From: Clostridiales bacterium
Lineage (GTDB): Bacteria > Bacillota > Clostridia > Christensenellales > QAND01
DNA: 34,045 nucleotides
Reading direction: 5' to 3'
Assembly: GCA_015056185.1 (NCBI GenBank)
Contig: SVGV01000005.1
Location: forward strand, 1-34,045
In this document: positions 15,759 through 24,721 of the stretch, piece by piece
How the letters are laid out: every line of letters starts with the position of its first letter
Position numbering within the stretch: position 1 is the first letter of the stretch
Translations under genes and position numbers: made by a program
Notes under the pieces: model-generated
Told to the model about the DNA's origin: nothing
Seen by the model: the letters and a program-made list of their open reading frames with translations, nothing else
Databases searched by the model: none

Positions 15759-16249
15759 AGATCGCCATCTACCCCGGGAGTTTTGACCCCGTTACCAGCG
15801 GTCATATGGATATCATCCAGCGGTCCTCCCGGATTTTTGATAAACTCATCGTTGCTGTGTTGGAAAATAAGCGCAAGACCCCATCTTTTACGGTGGAGGA
15901 GCGGATGGAGATGATCCGCAAAGCATCCGCTGATCTGCCCAATGTGGAGGTCGGCACCTTTTCCGGCTTGACGGTGGATTACGCACGTCTTTGCAACGCC
16001 AATGCCATCGTCCGAGGGCTGAGGGCGATCTCGGATTTTGAATCCGAACTTGCCATGGCCGCTATGAACAAACGCATGGCGCCGGAACTGGATACCGTGA
16101 TCTTGTTTACAAGCTCCGAATGGAGCTTTATATCCAGCAGTGTAGTAAAAGAGATGTGCTCCTTTGGGGGCGACATCCACGGCCTGGTGCCGGATTGCAT
16201 TGCGGAAGAAGTACAAAATAAACTGCAAGGGTGTGGAGGCATCAAATGA
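15755..16249 (+). CDS. coaD: Phosphopantetheine adenylyltransferase
   Basis: 164 residues, normal for CoaD. It transfers AMP from ATP to 4'-phosphopantetheine, the penultimate step of coenzyme A synthesis. Seen: YPGSFDPVTSGHMDII with the T-x-G-H nucleotidyl-transfer motif (residues 5-20), RGLRAISDFESELAMA near 88-103, and EWSFISSSVVKE near 126-137. It starts inside the rsmD stop (ATGA) and ends inside the start of the next gene (ATGA), so all three are coupled. Confidence 0.96.
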   Translation: MKIAIYPGSFDPVTSGHMDIIQRSSRIFDKLIVAVLENKRKTPSFTVEERMEMIRKASADLPNVEVGTFSGLTVDYARLCNANAIVRGLRAISDFESELAMAAMNKRMAPELDTVILFTSSEWSFISSSVVKEMCSFGGDIHGLVPDCIAEEVQNKLQGCGGIK

Positions 16250-16785
16250 ATATTTACGAACTGATCGATCTTCTGGAAGATGAACTGGAAAACAGCCCTA
16301 ACATCCCCCTGACTAACAAAAAACGGGTGGATTTAGAGCAGATCTACGGCATTTTGGATGAAATGCGGGAAGAAGTACCTGAAGAGGTTCGTAAAGCGGA
16401 ACTGGTCTTACGGGAGAAGCAGTTCATTTTAGACGATGCCAAGGTACAGGCAGAGGCTACCATCCGTGAAGCGGAGCGCCGTGCTCAGCAGATGGTGGAA
16501 GAAAACGAGATCACCCAGATGGCTCAGCGCCATGCAGAGGAGATCATTGCGGCGGCCCAGCGCAACAGCAAAGAGATCCGCGTCAGTGCACGCGCCTATG
16601 CTGACGATGTGCTGGGGGATCTGGAATCCTACGTAAAGGAATACCATGACCTCATCCGCAAAAACCGGGATTCCCTTAATGTAAAAGCCCGGGATAACAA
16701 CGCAGCCCCTCAGCGCGAACAGGCGGATGAGAGGGAAGAGCGCGCCCAGAGTGATAATCGCGGGCGCGGCAGAAAACGCGGTTAA
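16246..16785 (+). CDS. Conserved coiled-coil protein (DivIVA-like / ATPase-stalk-like)
   Basis: 179 residues from ATG 16246 (GGAGG 7 bases upstream). Residues about 40-140 are strongly helical, with Glu/Ala/Arg-rich heptads (QAEATIREAERRAQQMVEENE); the N-terminus has IYELIDLLEDELENSPNIPLTNKKRVDLEQIY, a pattern common to unnamed Clostridia proteins found next to coaD. The C-terminus is a charged, disordered tail ending in GRGRKRG. No catalytic motif. It may act as a cell-division or membrane-associated scaffold (inference only). A terminator follows 7 bases after the stop. Confidence 0.85.
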   Translation: MNIYELIDLLEDELENSPNIPLTNKKRVDLEQIYGILDEMREEVPEEVRKAELVLREKQFILDDAKVQAEATIREAERRAQQMVEENEITQMAQRHAEEIIAAAQRNSKEIRVSARAYADDVLGDLESYVKEYHDLIRKNRDSLNVKARDNNAAPQREQADEREERAQSDNRGRGRKRG

Positions 16786-16792
16786 CTTTTTT

Positions 16793-16822
16793 AAAAGGCC
16801 CATAAAGGGCCTTTTATTTTTT
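16793..16822 (+). terminator. Terminator of the rsmD-coaD unit
   Basis: AAAAGGCCC (16793-16801) pairs with GGGCCTTTT (16807-16815) around ATAAA, followed by ATTTTTT. It overlaps the stop codon of the convergent ylbJ and has an opposite-strand T run (from CTTTTTT) as well, so it may act both ways. Confidence 0.9.
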
Positions 16823-17944
16823 GTGTTTGTAAGACCTTAAATTGTAAAGGGACATGGCCGCGCCCAAAAAGCTGATGACCAGCACGCCGATGATCATGAT
16901 GGTGGTATTGCCGCCAAGGGTCCGTTCAAAAGAGGGGGTAAGGGCGACGGAGGCAGGGGCTGCTTGTGGGAAGAGATACAGCAGGAGGGAAGAATAGAAT
17001 AATGAGAAAACCGCTGACGTCAGTTTGCTCACTAAGAACAGCCCCGGTTTGATGCTGCATCTGCGAAGGTAATTGAAGCTCTGTGCAAAGATGCTGCCCC
17101 CGCCTAAGGTGATGATGAAGGTACAGGAAATCACTTTGCTGCTTATGGGGCCAAAAGCCATTGCCGCCCGGGTGCAGCCATCCGTCATCTCAACCATTCC
17201 GCAGAGGATGGGGGTAATGGTACTTGGGTGGATCCCCAAAGGGGAAAGGACCGGTGTAAGTACCCCGCCGATGAGATTCAGAACACCTGTGGCGCTGAAG
17301 ACAGAGATCAACGAAGAGAAGAAGATGAGGTATCCCCCCACCGTCCAAAGGGATACGGCGGAATCTGCAATGGAATCCAAAACAATGGTGGTGATGGATC
17401 CCGGTACCTTTGGCTTTATGGTTGAATTACCTGGACTATCTTTGGGAGAATGATAAAAGGGCTTTAACAGAAATGCAGCGGTGAGTACGCTGCAATAATG
17501 GGCAGCGGCGATGATGATGCCGCAGCCGGGTATTTTAAGCATCCCTGCGGCGACGGCGGCCATCATAAAGCTGGGGCCGCAGCAGGAGGATAATATGGCA
17601 GTACCCCGGGCCTGGTGCTGAGTCAGCATGCCGTATTCGTACAATTCCGCTGTTAGCCTGGCGCCGGTGGGGTAGCCCGAAAGTGCTCCCATGAAAAAGG
17701 GGAAGGCACTTTGCCCGGGCAATCCAAAGGGCTTCAATAGTGGTGTAAGGTAACGGGTGATGGATCGCGCAAGTCCGCTTTTTAATAAGATGGATGTACC
17801 CACATAATAGGGTAAAAGGGCAGGCAGAACGGTATCTAAAAAGGTGGAAAGCCCCTGTTTGGCACCGAAGAGTGCCTGGGTTGGGTACAGCATCAGCAGT
17901 GCAGGTAAGGCGCATAGGGCAATGCGCAAAAGGCGTTTTGTCAT
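16814..17944 (-). CDS. ylbJ: Sporulation integral membrane protein YlbJ
   Basis: 376 residues from the ATG at 17944 (minus), preceded by GGGGGGATCTTT; longer frames upstream lack a binding site. About eight or more hydrophobic helices with the nucleoside-recognition (Gate) pattern: LPALLPYYVGTSILLKSGL, FMGALSGYPTGARLTAEL, and ILSSCCGPSFMMAAVAAGML. In Bacillus subtilis YlbJ is made in the mother cell under sigma-E and is needed for spore cortex formation. Its presence beside tmcAL and coaD is the classic Firmicutes order. It is evidence that the organism, or its recent ancestor, forms spores. A candidate sigma-E-type promoter lies just upstream. Confidence 0.92.
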   Translation of the reverse strand: MTKRLLRIALCALPALLMLYPTQALFGAKQGLSTFLDTVLPALLPYYVGTSILLKSGLARSITRYLTPLLKPFGLPGQSAFPFFMGALSGYPTGARLTAELYEYGMLTQHQARGTAILSSCCGPSFMMAAVAAGMLKIPGCGIIIAAAHYCSVLTAAFLLKPFYHSPKDSPGNSTIKPKVPGSITTIVLDSIADSAVSLWTVGGYLIFFSSLISVFSATGVLNLIGGVLTPVLSPLGIHPSTITPILCGMVEMTDGCTRAAMAFGPISSKVISCTFIITLGGGSIFAQSFNYLRRCSIKPGLFLVSKLTSAVFSLFYSSLLLYLFPQAAPASVALTPSFERTLGGNTTIMIIGVLVISFLGAAMSLYNLRSYKHKK

Positions 17945-17967
17945 AAAGATCCCCCCAATGTTATAGT
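17938..17967 (+). promoter_or_regulatory. Candidate promoter of the patatin-like gene
   Basis: TTGTCA (17938-17943), 18-base spacer, TATAGT (17962-17967) with TG one base before it (extended -10). The -35 overlaps the ylbJ start codon, and the -10 overlaps the candidate ylbJ -10 on the other strand. Confidence 0.6.
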
Positions 17968-17991
17968 GTATTTCATGGAGGTTTCCGCTAT
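17965..17991 (-). promoter_or_regulatory. Candidate sigma-E-type promoter of ylbJ
   Basis: On the minus strand: ATA (17991-17989), 16-base spacer, AATACACT (17972-17965). This compares with the sigma-E pattern ATA, 16-18, cATAcanT; only the first -10 base differs. It lies 20 bases before the ylbJ start codon. The motif is short, so chance occurrence is possible, but the gene is a known sigma-E target. Confidence 0.42.
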
Positions 17992-18787
17992 GAAAGAGAA
18001 TGATAGAAAAAAGGTGGGCCTGGCCCTTGGCGGAGGTGCCGGTAGAGGCTTTGCCCACATTGGTGTTTTGCAGGTGTTAAAAGAAGCAGGCGTACCCATT
18101 GACTGCATCTGCGGGTGCAGTATGGGGGCCTTTATTGGCTCAGTCTATGCGGCGGGAAGCGACCTTAGCATGATGGAAAAGCTGAGCATCCACCTGACGG
18201 ATAAGGATTTCTTTGATGTCACTTTACCCAGAAGCGGGTTAATAAAGGGGGAACGGTTCCGCCAATTATCCAAGCTGTTGACAAAGGATAAAACCTTTGA
18301 TGAGCTTAGCATCCCCTTTTCCTGCGTGGCCTGTGATCTTGAGGAAGCCAAGACGGTGGTATTCCAAACGGGCAAGGTGTATGAAGCTGTACGGGCAAGC
18401 ATCAGCATACCGGGGGTGTTTCAGCCCCATTATATCGATGGCAAAATGTATGTGGATGGCGGGGTGCTGGACATCATCCCTATTGAACAGACCAGGCAAA
18501 TGGGGGCGGATTACGTGATCGCGGTGGATGTGAGTGCGCCCTGTGAATTCCGAAAGATCAAACCCAAGGTGTACGATATTTTAATGCGCGCCAATGATAT
18601 CGTGGGGTACCGATATAAACAGACGAAGATCTACAGCGGGGATGTGCTGATCCAGCCGGATCTAAAGGAGATCAACCCCTATACCAATGCAGATGCAGCC
18701 CTTGCCATCGAGCGGGGCAGGGAAGCTGCAAAGGCAGCTATGGCAAAAATAAAAAAGGACCTTGCGGCCCTTTCGATTATGGAGTGA
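17990..18787 (+). CDS. Patatin-like phospholipase (RssA-type)
   Basis: 265 residues from ATG 17990 (GGAGG 8 bases upstream). Patatin hydrolases act on lipid acyl esters with a Ser-Asp pair. Seen: the oxyanion loop LALGGGAGRGFAHIGVL (residues 10-26), nucleophile elbow GCSMG (about 42-46), and VDGGVLD with the catalytic Asp (about 154-160). Length and motif order fit bacterial RssA/YchK-like proteins. No signal peptide, so it is probably cytoplasmic. Its 3' end overlaps the convergent tmcAL gene by 11 bases. Substrate unknown. Confidence 0.92.
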   Translation: MKENDRKKVGLALGGGAGRGFAHIGVLQVLKEAGVPIDCICGCSMGAFIGSVYAAGSDLSMMEKLSIHLTDKDFFDVTLPRSGLIKGERFRQLSKLLTKDKTFDELSIPFSCVACDLEEAKTVVFQTGKVYEAVRASISIPGVFQPHYIDGKMYVDGGVLDIIPIEQTRQMGADYVIAVDVSAPCEFRKIKPKVYDILMRANDIVGYRYKQTKIYSGDVLIQPDLKEINPYTNADAALAIERGREAAKAAMAKIKKDLAALSIME

Positions 18788-19901
18788 CGATGAGCGGTGT
18801 GGTGTAATCGGCACCGCTGTTTTGGTGGGTGGCTATGGAGTAAAGCTCCGTAGCCATCAGCTCTTTTTGGAACAGGGGAACTGATGAAAAATCTTTAGAA
18901 GAAGAGATAACAGGTACAGTGCAGTTTTTTGTAAGCTTGCCTAAAAGGGATCGCTCTTTCCCCTGAACCCCCAATACACGGATATAAGGCGGGGTTTTGC
19001 GGTATGGGTCAAGCTCGGCTTTGGTGATGCCCAAGAGGGCACAGCAGATGATCCGCCGGACCCTTGCACGGGTATACCTGCCGCTGGAGACGGCATCCAT
19101 CATGGAAGGGAGATCGTGATGTTGTTTTGCAGCGGTGATAATGCGGTTGTGTAGGCCCTCCGACACATCCTCCACCATGGCGAGGGAATCGGGATCCATG
19201 GTGCGCAGCCGGTAGAGGATCAGCTGGGTAAGGTCCTCAAGCTTTGCAGGAGTGAGAGAGGTAAGGTCCCTTTGCACGTACCCGGGGACGCCATTGGGCT
19301 GTTGACCCAGGTGGATCTCTCCTCTGCAGGAGGTGGCAGTGGGGGAATCCGCCCCACGGTGAAGGGGCAAAAGGGCGGGGGACCAATGAAGTTCCGCCAT
19401 GGCTTTTAAGTATTCCACCCCCAAAAGGCTGTTGGGGGAAAATGCCTCTAAAGGCAGATCCGTAAGGCTCTCTTTTGCGGCCTGCTCCATGGCGCGGGGG
19501 TAGGAAAGCCCGGCGGCCAGGTGCGCTTTTAAAGCCAAAGAAAACCCATCGCTTTGCTGCAGCCTAGCCATGGATTGCAGGGTGCTGACATCCTGCACCT
19601 CCATGCCAAATGAAACGGCATCTACCATACCGGTGGCATAAAGGGAAGCTATGGCACCCCGTGCAAACCCCTGAGCGGATTGCAGAGAATAGAATACGGG
19701 CAGCTCCAAAACAAGATCTGCCCCGGCTAAAAGTGCCCATTTGGTGCGGATCCATTTGGAATACACGGCGGTTTCGCCCCGCTGCACAAAAGAACCGGAC
19801 ATAATGCAGATAACCTGATGCCCCTGTCCTTTTAAATACTGTATTTGCCTTTCATGCCCCTTGTGAAAAGGGTTGTATTCGCATACGATCGAACAGACCA
19901 T
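18777..19901 (-). CDS. tmcAL: tRNA(Met) cytidine acetate ligase (YlbM family)
   Basis: 374 residues. TmcAL uses acetate and ATP to form N4-acetylcytidine at the wobble base of elongator tRNA-Met. Seen: the N-terminal nucleotidyltransferase motif VCEYNPFHKGHERQ (residues 6-19), MSGSFVQRGE (about 34-43), and KWIRTKWALLAGADLVLELP (about 49-68), all characteristic. It is slightly shorter than typical members (about 390-410). It uses acetate, the product of the nearby ackA, which may be coincidence. Its start faces pta across a 156-base divergent gap containing TGTTATAAT (19926-19934, minus strand), an extended -10 without a clear -35. Confidence 0.93.
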   Translation of the reverse strand: MVCSIVCEYNPFHKGHERQIQYLKGQGHQVICIMSGSFVQRGETAVYSKWIRTKWALLAGADLVLELPVFYSLQSAQGFARGAIASLYATGMVDAVSFGMEVQDVSTLQSMARLQQSDGFSLALKAHLAAGLSYPRAMEQAAKESLTDLPLEAFSPNSLLGVEYLKAMAELHWSPALLPLHRGADSPTATSCRGEIHLGQQPNGVPGYVQRDLTSLTPAKLEDLTQLILYRLRTMDPDSLAMVEDVSEGLHNRIITAAKQHHDLPSMMDAVSSGRYTRARVRRIICCALLGITKAELDPYRKTPPYIRVLGVQGKERSLLGKLTKNCTVPVISSSKDFSSVPLFQKELMATELYSIATHQNSGADYTTPLIVTP

Positions 19902-19982
19902 GGATCCTCATCCTGTTTTTTCTTTATTATAACATGTTGGGGCAAAAGATGATGGAGTATGGGAGAATTTTCGTCAATTTCC

Positions 19983-20009
19983 TTGAAGAGTGAAGTTTGA
20001 TGGTATAAT
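19983..20009 (+). promoter_or_regulatory. Candidate promoter of pta-ackA
   Basis: TATAAT (20004-20009) preceded by TGG (extended -10), with TTGAAG at 19983-19988 and a short 15-base spacer. The pta start codon is 48 bases downstream. Confidence 0.6.
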
Positions 20010-20057
20010 ATAGATGCGGAATCAAATAATGCCACCATTGAAAGGAGAACAATCAAA

Positions 20058-21052
<995 letters not shown>

Positions 21053-21068
21053 GAGGGGGAAGAGCATA

Positions 21069-22259
21069 ATGAAAATCCTTGTTATCAACGCCGGCAGCTC
21101 CAGCTTGAAATACCAGCTCATCGATATGGATGGAGAACAGGTACTGGCAAAGGGCCTGGCTGAGCGCATCGGTATTGCAAACAGTTTGTTAAAGCATAAG
21201 GGCATCAACGGCGAAGCCGAGATCCAGAAGGATATGAAGGATCACAACGATGCTATTCACATGGTGCTGGAAGCCCTGATGGATGAGAAACACGGCGTAG
21301 TGAGCGATCTTGGTGAGATCGGCGCTGTTGGCCATCGTGTAGTACACGGCGGCGAGAGCTTCTCCGCTTCCGCACTCATCGATGTTTCCGCCTTGAAGGC
21401 CATCGAAGAGAACATCGATTTGGCTCCCCTGCACAACCCTGCCAACATCATGGGCATCAAGGCTTGTGTAGCCGCCATGCCCGGCACCCCCCAGGTAGCC
21501 GTGTTTGATACCGCTTTCCATGCCAAGATGCCTGAAAAGGCCTTCTTGTATGGCGTTCCCTACGAAGCTTATACCGAGCACAAAGTGCGTCGCTATGGCT
21601 TCCACGGCACTTCTCATCTGTTTGTTTCCCACCGTGCTGCAGAGCTCATGGGCAAGGACATCAAAGATGTGAAGATCATCACCTGCCACCTGGGCAACGG
21701 CAGCTCCATCAGCGCAGTTGACGGCGGCATCAGCGTGGATACCAGCATGGGCCTGACCCCCCTTGAGGGCGTCATCATGGGCACCCGCAGTGGTGACTTG
21801 GACCCCGCCATCATCAAATATTTGATGGAGAAACTGGGCCTCACCATCGAAGAGATGGATACCTACCTCAACAAGAAGAGCGGTATGCTGGGCCTTAGCG
21901 GCGTATCCAGCGACTTCCGTGACATTTTGGCTGCTGCTAACGAAGGCAACAAGCGTGCTGCCATCGCTCTGGAAGCATTTAGCTACCGCGTAAAGAAATA
22001 CGTTGGCGCTTATGCTGCTGCTATGGGCGGCGTGGACTGCATCGTCTTTACCGCCGGTGTTGGCGAGAACGACGGCGGCGTCCGTGCGAAAGTTCTGCGC
22101 GATATGGAATGGATGGGCGTGAAGTTCGATGAAGAGATTAACGCTACCAAGCGCGGCGAGGTCGAACTGAGCACTGCTGACAGCAAGGTGAAGGTATTCG
22201 TCATCCCCACCAACGAAGAATTGGTCATCGCCCGGGATACCCTGGCACTGGCCAAATAA
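21069..22259 (+). CDS. ackA: Acetate kinase
   Basis: 396 residues from ATG 21069 (GAGGGGGAAGAG upstream). It forms acetate and ATP from acetyl phosphate, the energy-yielding end of fermentation. Seen: N-terminal [50 protein letters not shown] (with the conserved His), [17 protein letters not shown], and TAGVGEN near the C-terminus. Length matches the family. Usual partner of pta directly upstream. Confidence 0.97.
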   Translation: MKILVINAGSSSLKYQLIDMDGEQVLAKGLAERIGIANSLLKHKGINGEAEIQKDMKDHNDAIHMVLEALMDEKHGVVSDLGEIGAVGHRVVHGGESFSASALIDVSALKAIEENIDLAPLHNPANIMGIKACVAAMPGTPQVAVFDTAFHAKMPEKAFLYGVPYEAYTEHKVRRYGFHGTSHLFVSHRAAELMGKDIKDVKIITCHLGNGSSISAVDGGISVDTSMGLTPLEGVIMGTRSGDLDPAIIKYLMEKLGLTIEEMDTYLNKKSGMLGLSGVSSDFRDILAAANEGNKRAAIALEAFSYRVKKYVGAYAAAMGGVDCIVFTAGVGENDGGVRAKVLRDMEWMGVKFDEEINATKRGEVELSTADSKVKVFVIPTNEELVIARDTLALAK

Positions 22260-22270
22260 GGAGCGCGCTT

Positions 22271-23185
22271 ATGCGAGTAGGCGCGACCTCAGTTGTATAC
22301 ACCCTGCGCTATGGGGAAGAAGAAGTAATGCGCCGTATGGCCAACATAGGGTACGACAGTGTTGATTTTAACCTGTATTCCTTTTGCGGCAAGGACCATC
22401 ACAGCAAAGACTACTTTCCCATGGCGGAGGATAATTGGAGGGATTGGGCCGCAGAGGTAAAAGAGCATGCCAAACATGCCGGCATTGCCATCGGCCAGGC
22501 CCACGCACCCCAGTTTTGCATGATGCCCCAGGATGGCAGCTACCGGGAGCCGGAAGAGATCTTCTACCGGTGCATCGAAGCCTGTGCCATCATGGGGGTA
22601 CCTCATTTGGTGTTTCACCCCATCTTTTTTCGGGCGAGGATCAAATCCGAAGAGCTGTTAGAGGAGATCATGAAGTACAACATCTGGTGGTTTTCCCACC
22701 TGGTGCCGGTAGCGGAGAAATTCGGCGTGAAGATGGCGCTGGAAAACTCCTTTGATTTCCCCAAATGCCAGCTGCCCGGTGACCCTCGGTATAACTTCAC
22801 CACGGCGGAGGATATGATCACTTTGGTGGACGGGCTTAACAGTGATATTTGCTGCTTCTGCCTGGATACGGGCCATGCCAATATTTCTGCTCAGGATGTA
22901 CCCGGTATGGTGCGGGCCTTTGGCAGCCGCCTTGAGGTGCTGCATTTAAACGACAACTATGGCATGATCGGGCCGATCTATTCCGACATCCATACACTGT
23001 TGGGATTTGCACGGGTGGAATTCCCCGAGGTTTTAAAAGCACTGCGTGAGGTAAACTACAAGGGCATCTATAACATGGAGATCCGTGCCAGCATGGATAA
23101 AATGTCCGACGATGTGCTGGATCTTACCATGAAATACGCTGCCGACGCCATGAGGCTGTACGCAAAAGAGCAGGGCATCTTGTAA
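22271..23185 (+). CDS. Sugar phosphate isomerase/epimerase (xylose isomerase-like TIM barrel)
   Basis: 304 residues, AAGGAG 10 bases before the ATG. The fold is the AP-endonuclease-2/xylose-isomerase-like TIM barrel. Seen: IGQAHAPQF (about 77-85), VPHLVFHPIF (about 112-121), KMALENSFDF (about 154-163), CFCLDTGHANIS (about 196-207), LEVLHLNDNYG (about 219-229), and a late NMEIRAS; these supply the conserved metal-binding Glu, Asp and His residues. Substrate unknown. It follows ackA by 11 bases and is likely co-transcribed, although no functional link to acetate metabolism is evident. Confidence 0.87.
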   Translation: MRVGATSVVYTLRYGEEEVMRRMANIGYDSVDFNLYSFCGKDHHSKDYFPMAEDNWRDWAAEVKEHAKHAGIAIGQAHAPQFCMMPQDGSYREPEEIFYRCIEACAIMGVPHLVFHPIFFRARIKSEELLEEIMKYNIWWFSHLVPVAEKFGVKMALENSFDFPKCQLPGDPRYNFTTAEDMITLVDGLNSDICCFCLDTGHANISAQDVPGMVRAFGSRLEVLHLNDNYGMIGPIYSDIHTLLGFARVEFPEVLKALREVNYKGIYNMEIRASMDKMSDDVLDLTMKYAADAMRLYAKEQGIL

Positions 23186-23232
23186 TCGGCAGAAGAAAGG
23201 AAATATCTGCGGATATATCTGTGCGCTTTCTG

Positions 23233-23261
23233 TTGACAAACCCGTAAGCGATGGATATAAT
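23233..23261 (+). promoter_or_regulatory. Perfect consensus promoter of DUF177-rpmF
   Basis: TTGACA (23233-23238), exactly 17 bases, TATAAT (23256-23261). The start codon at 23278 is only 16 bases after the -10, so the predicted leader is about 10 bases long. Confidence 0.93.
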
Positions 23262-23277
23262 CTATTGATGTGAAATT

Positions 23278-23745
23278 ATGAAAGATTTCTTGTTGGACAT
23301 TCGGGAAGTACTGGCAAAGGCGGAAGATGTGCTTACGTTTGCATTGGCGGGCGAGGTGGATCTGCCCGAGGATTGCCAGGTAGAGGGGGATGTGACCCTC
23401 AGCGGTATTTGCCGTAACATTGGCGGGAGCATGTTCCTTTTGGAAGGAAAGCTCAGCTATGTTGCAAAAGGCATCTGCGCACGCTGCCTGATGAGTGCAT
23501 CGGCTGCGGTGGAAGCGGATTTTGCTGAGCGGTTTGCCCGCAACCCGGAAGATGAAGACATCTTTTCTTTCACGGGGGATACCTTGGATCTATCCGAGGC
23601 CGTCCGGCAGGCTGTTTTGCTGGAGTATCCCGAAAAGTTGCTCTGTAAAGCGGATTGCAAGGGGATTTGCCCCGTCTGCGGGCAGATTCTTAATGAAAGA
23701 GACTGCGGCTGCACCGCCATGGGCAGCGATCTCGAAGAAGATTGA
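23278..23745 (+). CDS. DUF177 / YceD-family protein
   Basis: 155 residues. DUF177 proteins are encoded next to rpmF across bacteria and are linked to ribosome (23S rRNA) assembly. Seen: the N-terminal beta region GEVDLPEDCQVEGDVTLSG, a CARC motif (about 72-75), DTLDLSEAVRQAVLLEYPEKLLC, and the C-terminal Cys-rich signature CKADCKGICPVCGQILNERD, plausibly metal-binding. The ATG at 23278 fits the family N-terminus, but no Shine-Dalgarno sequence fits in the very short leader. rpmF follows 15-21 bases later, as usual. Confidence 0.93.
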   Translation: MKDFLLDIREVLAKAEDVLTFALAGEVDLPEDCQVEGDVTLSGICRNIGGSMFLLEGKLSYVAKGICARCLMSASAAVEADFAERFARNPEDEDIFSFTGDTLDLSEAVRQAVLLEYPEKLLCKADCKGICPVCGQILNERDCGCTAMGSDLEED

Positions 23746-23752
23746 TTAATTT

Positions 23753-23757
23753 GGAGG
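23753..23757 (+). promoter_or_regulatory. Ribosome binding site deciding the rpmF start
   Basis: GGAGG lies 3 bases before ATG 23761 but 9 bases before TTG 23767. The second spacing is the normal one and yields the canonical L32 N-terminus. Confidence 0.6.
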
Positions 23758-23766
23758 TGTATGGAG

Positions 23767-23970
23767 TTGGCAGTACCCAAGAGAAGAGTTTCCAGTACCA
23801 GGAGGGATAAGCGTCGTACCCATGACAAACTGACCCCCCCCACTGTAGTAACTTGCCCCCAGTGCAAGGCACCTATCATGCCCCACACTGCGTGCAAAGC
23901 TTGCGGTTACTATGACGGCGTCAAAGTAATGCGCACTCGTGATGAGATCAAGGCCGCAAATGCCGAATAA
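23767..23970 (+). CDS. rpmF: 50S ribosomal protein L32
   Basis: 67 residues if translation starts at TTG 23767, giving M-AVPKRRVSSTRRDKRRTHDK, the standard L32 beginning. An ATG at 23761 would add two residues (ME) and sits too close to the GGAGG site. Seen: the basic N-terminus and a zinc ribbon of two Cys pairs (CPQC ... CKAC), that is, the zinc-binding form of L32. It follows DUF177 in one unit and is followed by a terminator. Confidence 0.95.
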   Translation: MAVPKRRVSSTRRDKRRTHDKLTPPTVVTCPQCKAPIMPHTACKACGYYDGVKVMRTRDEIKAANAE

Positions 23971-23983
23971 TTTGTATTGAAAC

Positions 23984-24011
23984 AGGGCAGCTTAGACTGC
24001 CCTTTTCTTTT
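23984..24011 (+). terminator. Terminator of DUF177-rpmF
   Basis: AGGGCAG (23984-23990) pairs with CTGCCCT (23997-24003) around CTTAGA, followed by TTTCTTTTA. It lies 13 bases after the rpmF stop. Confidence 0.87.
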
Positions 24012-24040
24012 ATCATCCAACTAAACTGAAAGGGATGGAT

Positions 24041-24721
24041 ATGATGAAACCCATTATTGCCATTAGCTGCTCCTTTGATGAAAAGCAGTTTCGCATGAAT
24101 GATACCTATACCGGCGCTGTTGAAAGGGCAGGGGGCATCCCTGTCATCGTACCCTATATTGCAGATGAAGACGTGCCCGGTGTGCTGAACATGGTGGATG
24201 GTTTGCTTCTTTCCGGCGGGATGGATGTGGATCCTAAACATTATAACGATGAAGCACACCCCAAAACGGAAGCTACCACTCCGGAACGGGATCGTGTGGA
24301 GTTTGCCTTGTTTGAAGAAGCCTGCCGGCTGAATATGCCCATCTTCGGCATTTGCAGGGGAATCCAGATGATCAACGTTGCGTTGGGCGGAAGCCTCATT
24401 CAGGATATCCCCGATGCGGTGGGTACCGTACACACCAAGGTGGATCATCCTGTGACGGTGGAAGAAGGCAACTACCTTTATGAGATCGCCGGCAAATCGT
24501 TTATCAGCAACAGTTCCCATCATCAGTCCATCAAGGAGCCCGGCAAGGGGCTGACCCCCATTGCATGGACGGAAGACGGGATCATTGAAGCGGTAAAGCA
24601 CGAACGGGACGACCTGTTTGGGGTACAATGGCACCCGGAACGGATGGAGTGCGAGGTATCTGACGGGTTGTTTAAACGGTTTGTTGCTTTTGCAAAAGCA
24701 TACAAAGATGCAAAAGGTTGA
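24041..24721 (+). CDS. Gamma-glutamyl-GABA hydrolase-like class I amidotransferase (peptidase C26)
   Basis: 226 residues from ATG 24041 (AAAGGG 6 bases upstream; 24035 and 24044 are alternatives). The family cleaves gamma-glutamyl bonds, as PuuD does for gamma-glutamyl-GABA. Seen: PIIAISCSFDE start, VDGLLLSGGMDVDPKHY (about 55-71), nucleophile Cys in FGICRGIQMINVALGGSLIQD (about 102-122), SSHHQSI, and the catalytic His/Glu in FGVQWHPERME near 194-204. All three triad residues are present. No other polyamine or GABA genes are nearby, so the true substrate is uncertain. It sits between rpmF and plsX, not a usual member of that cluster. Confidence 0.9.
   Translation: MMKPIIAISCSFDEKQFRMNDTYTGAVERAGGIPVIVPYIADEDVPGVLNMVDGLLLSGGMDVDPKHYNDEAHPKTEATTPERDRVEFALFEEACRLNMPIFGICRGIQMINVALGGSLIQDIPDAVGTVHTKVDHPVTVEEGNYLYEIAGKSFISNSSHHQSIKEPGKGLTPIAWTEDGIIEAVKHERDDLFGVQWHPERMECEVSDGLFKRFVAFAKAYKDAKG

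Noticed and set aside
23186-23232. Riboswitch or terminator upstream of DUF177
   Set aside because: Short repeats (ATATCTGC / ATATCTG) are present, but no stable hairpin with a T run or known riboswitch core could be built.
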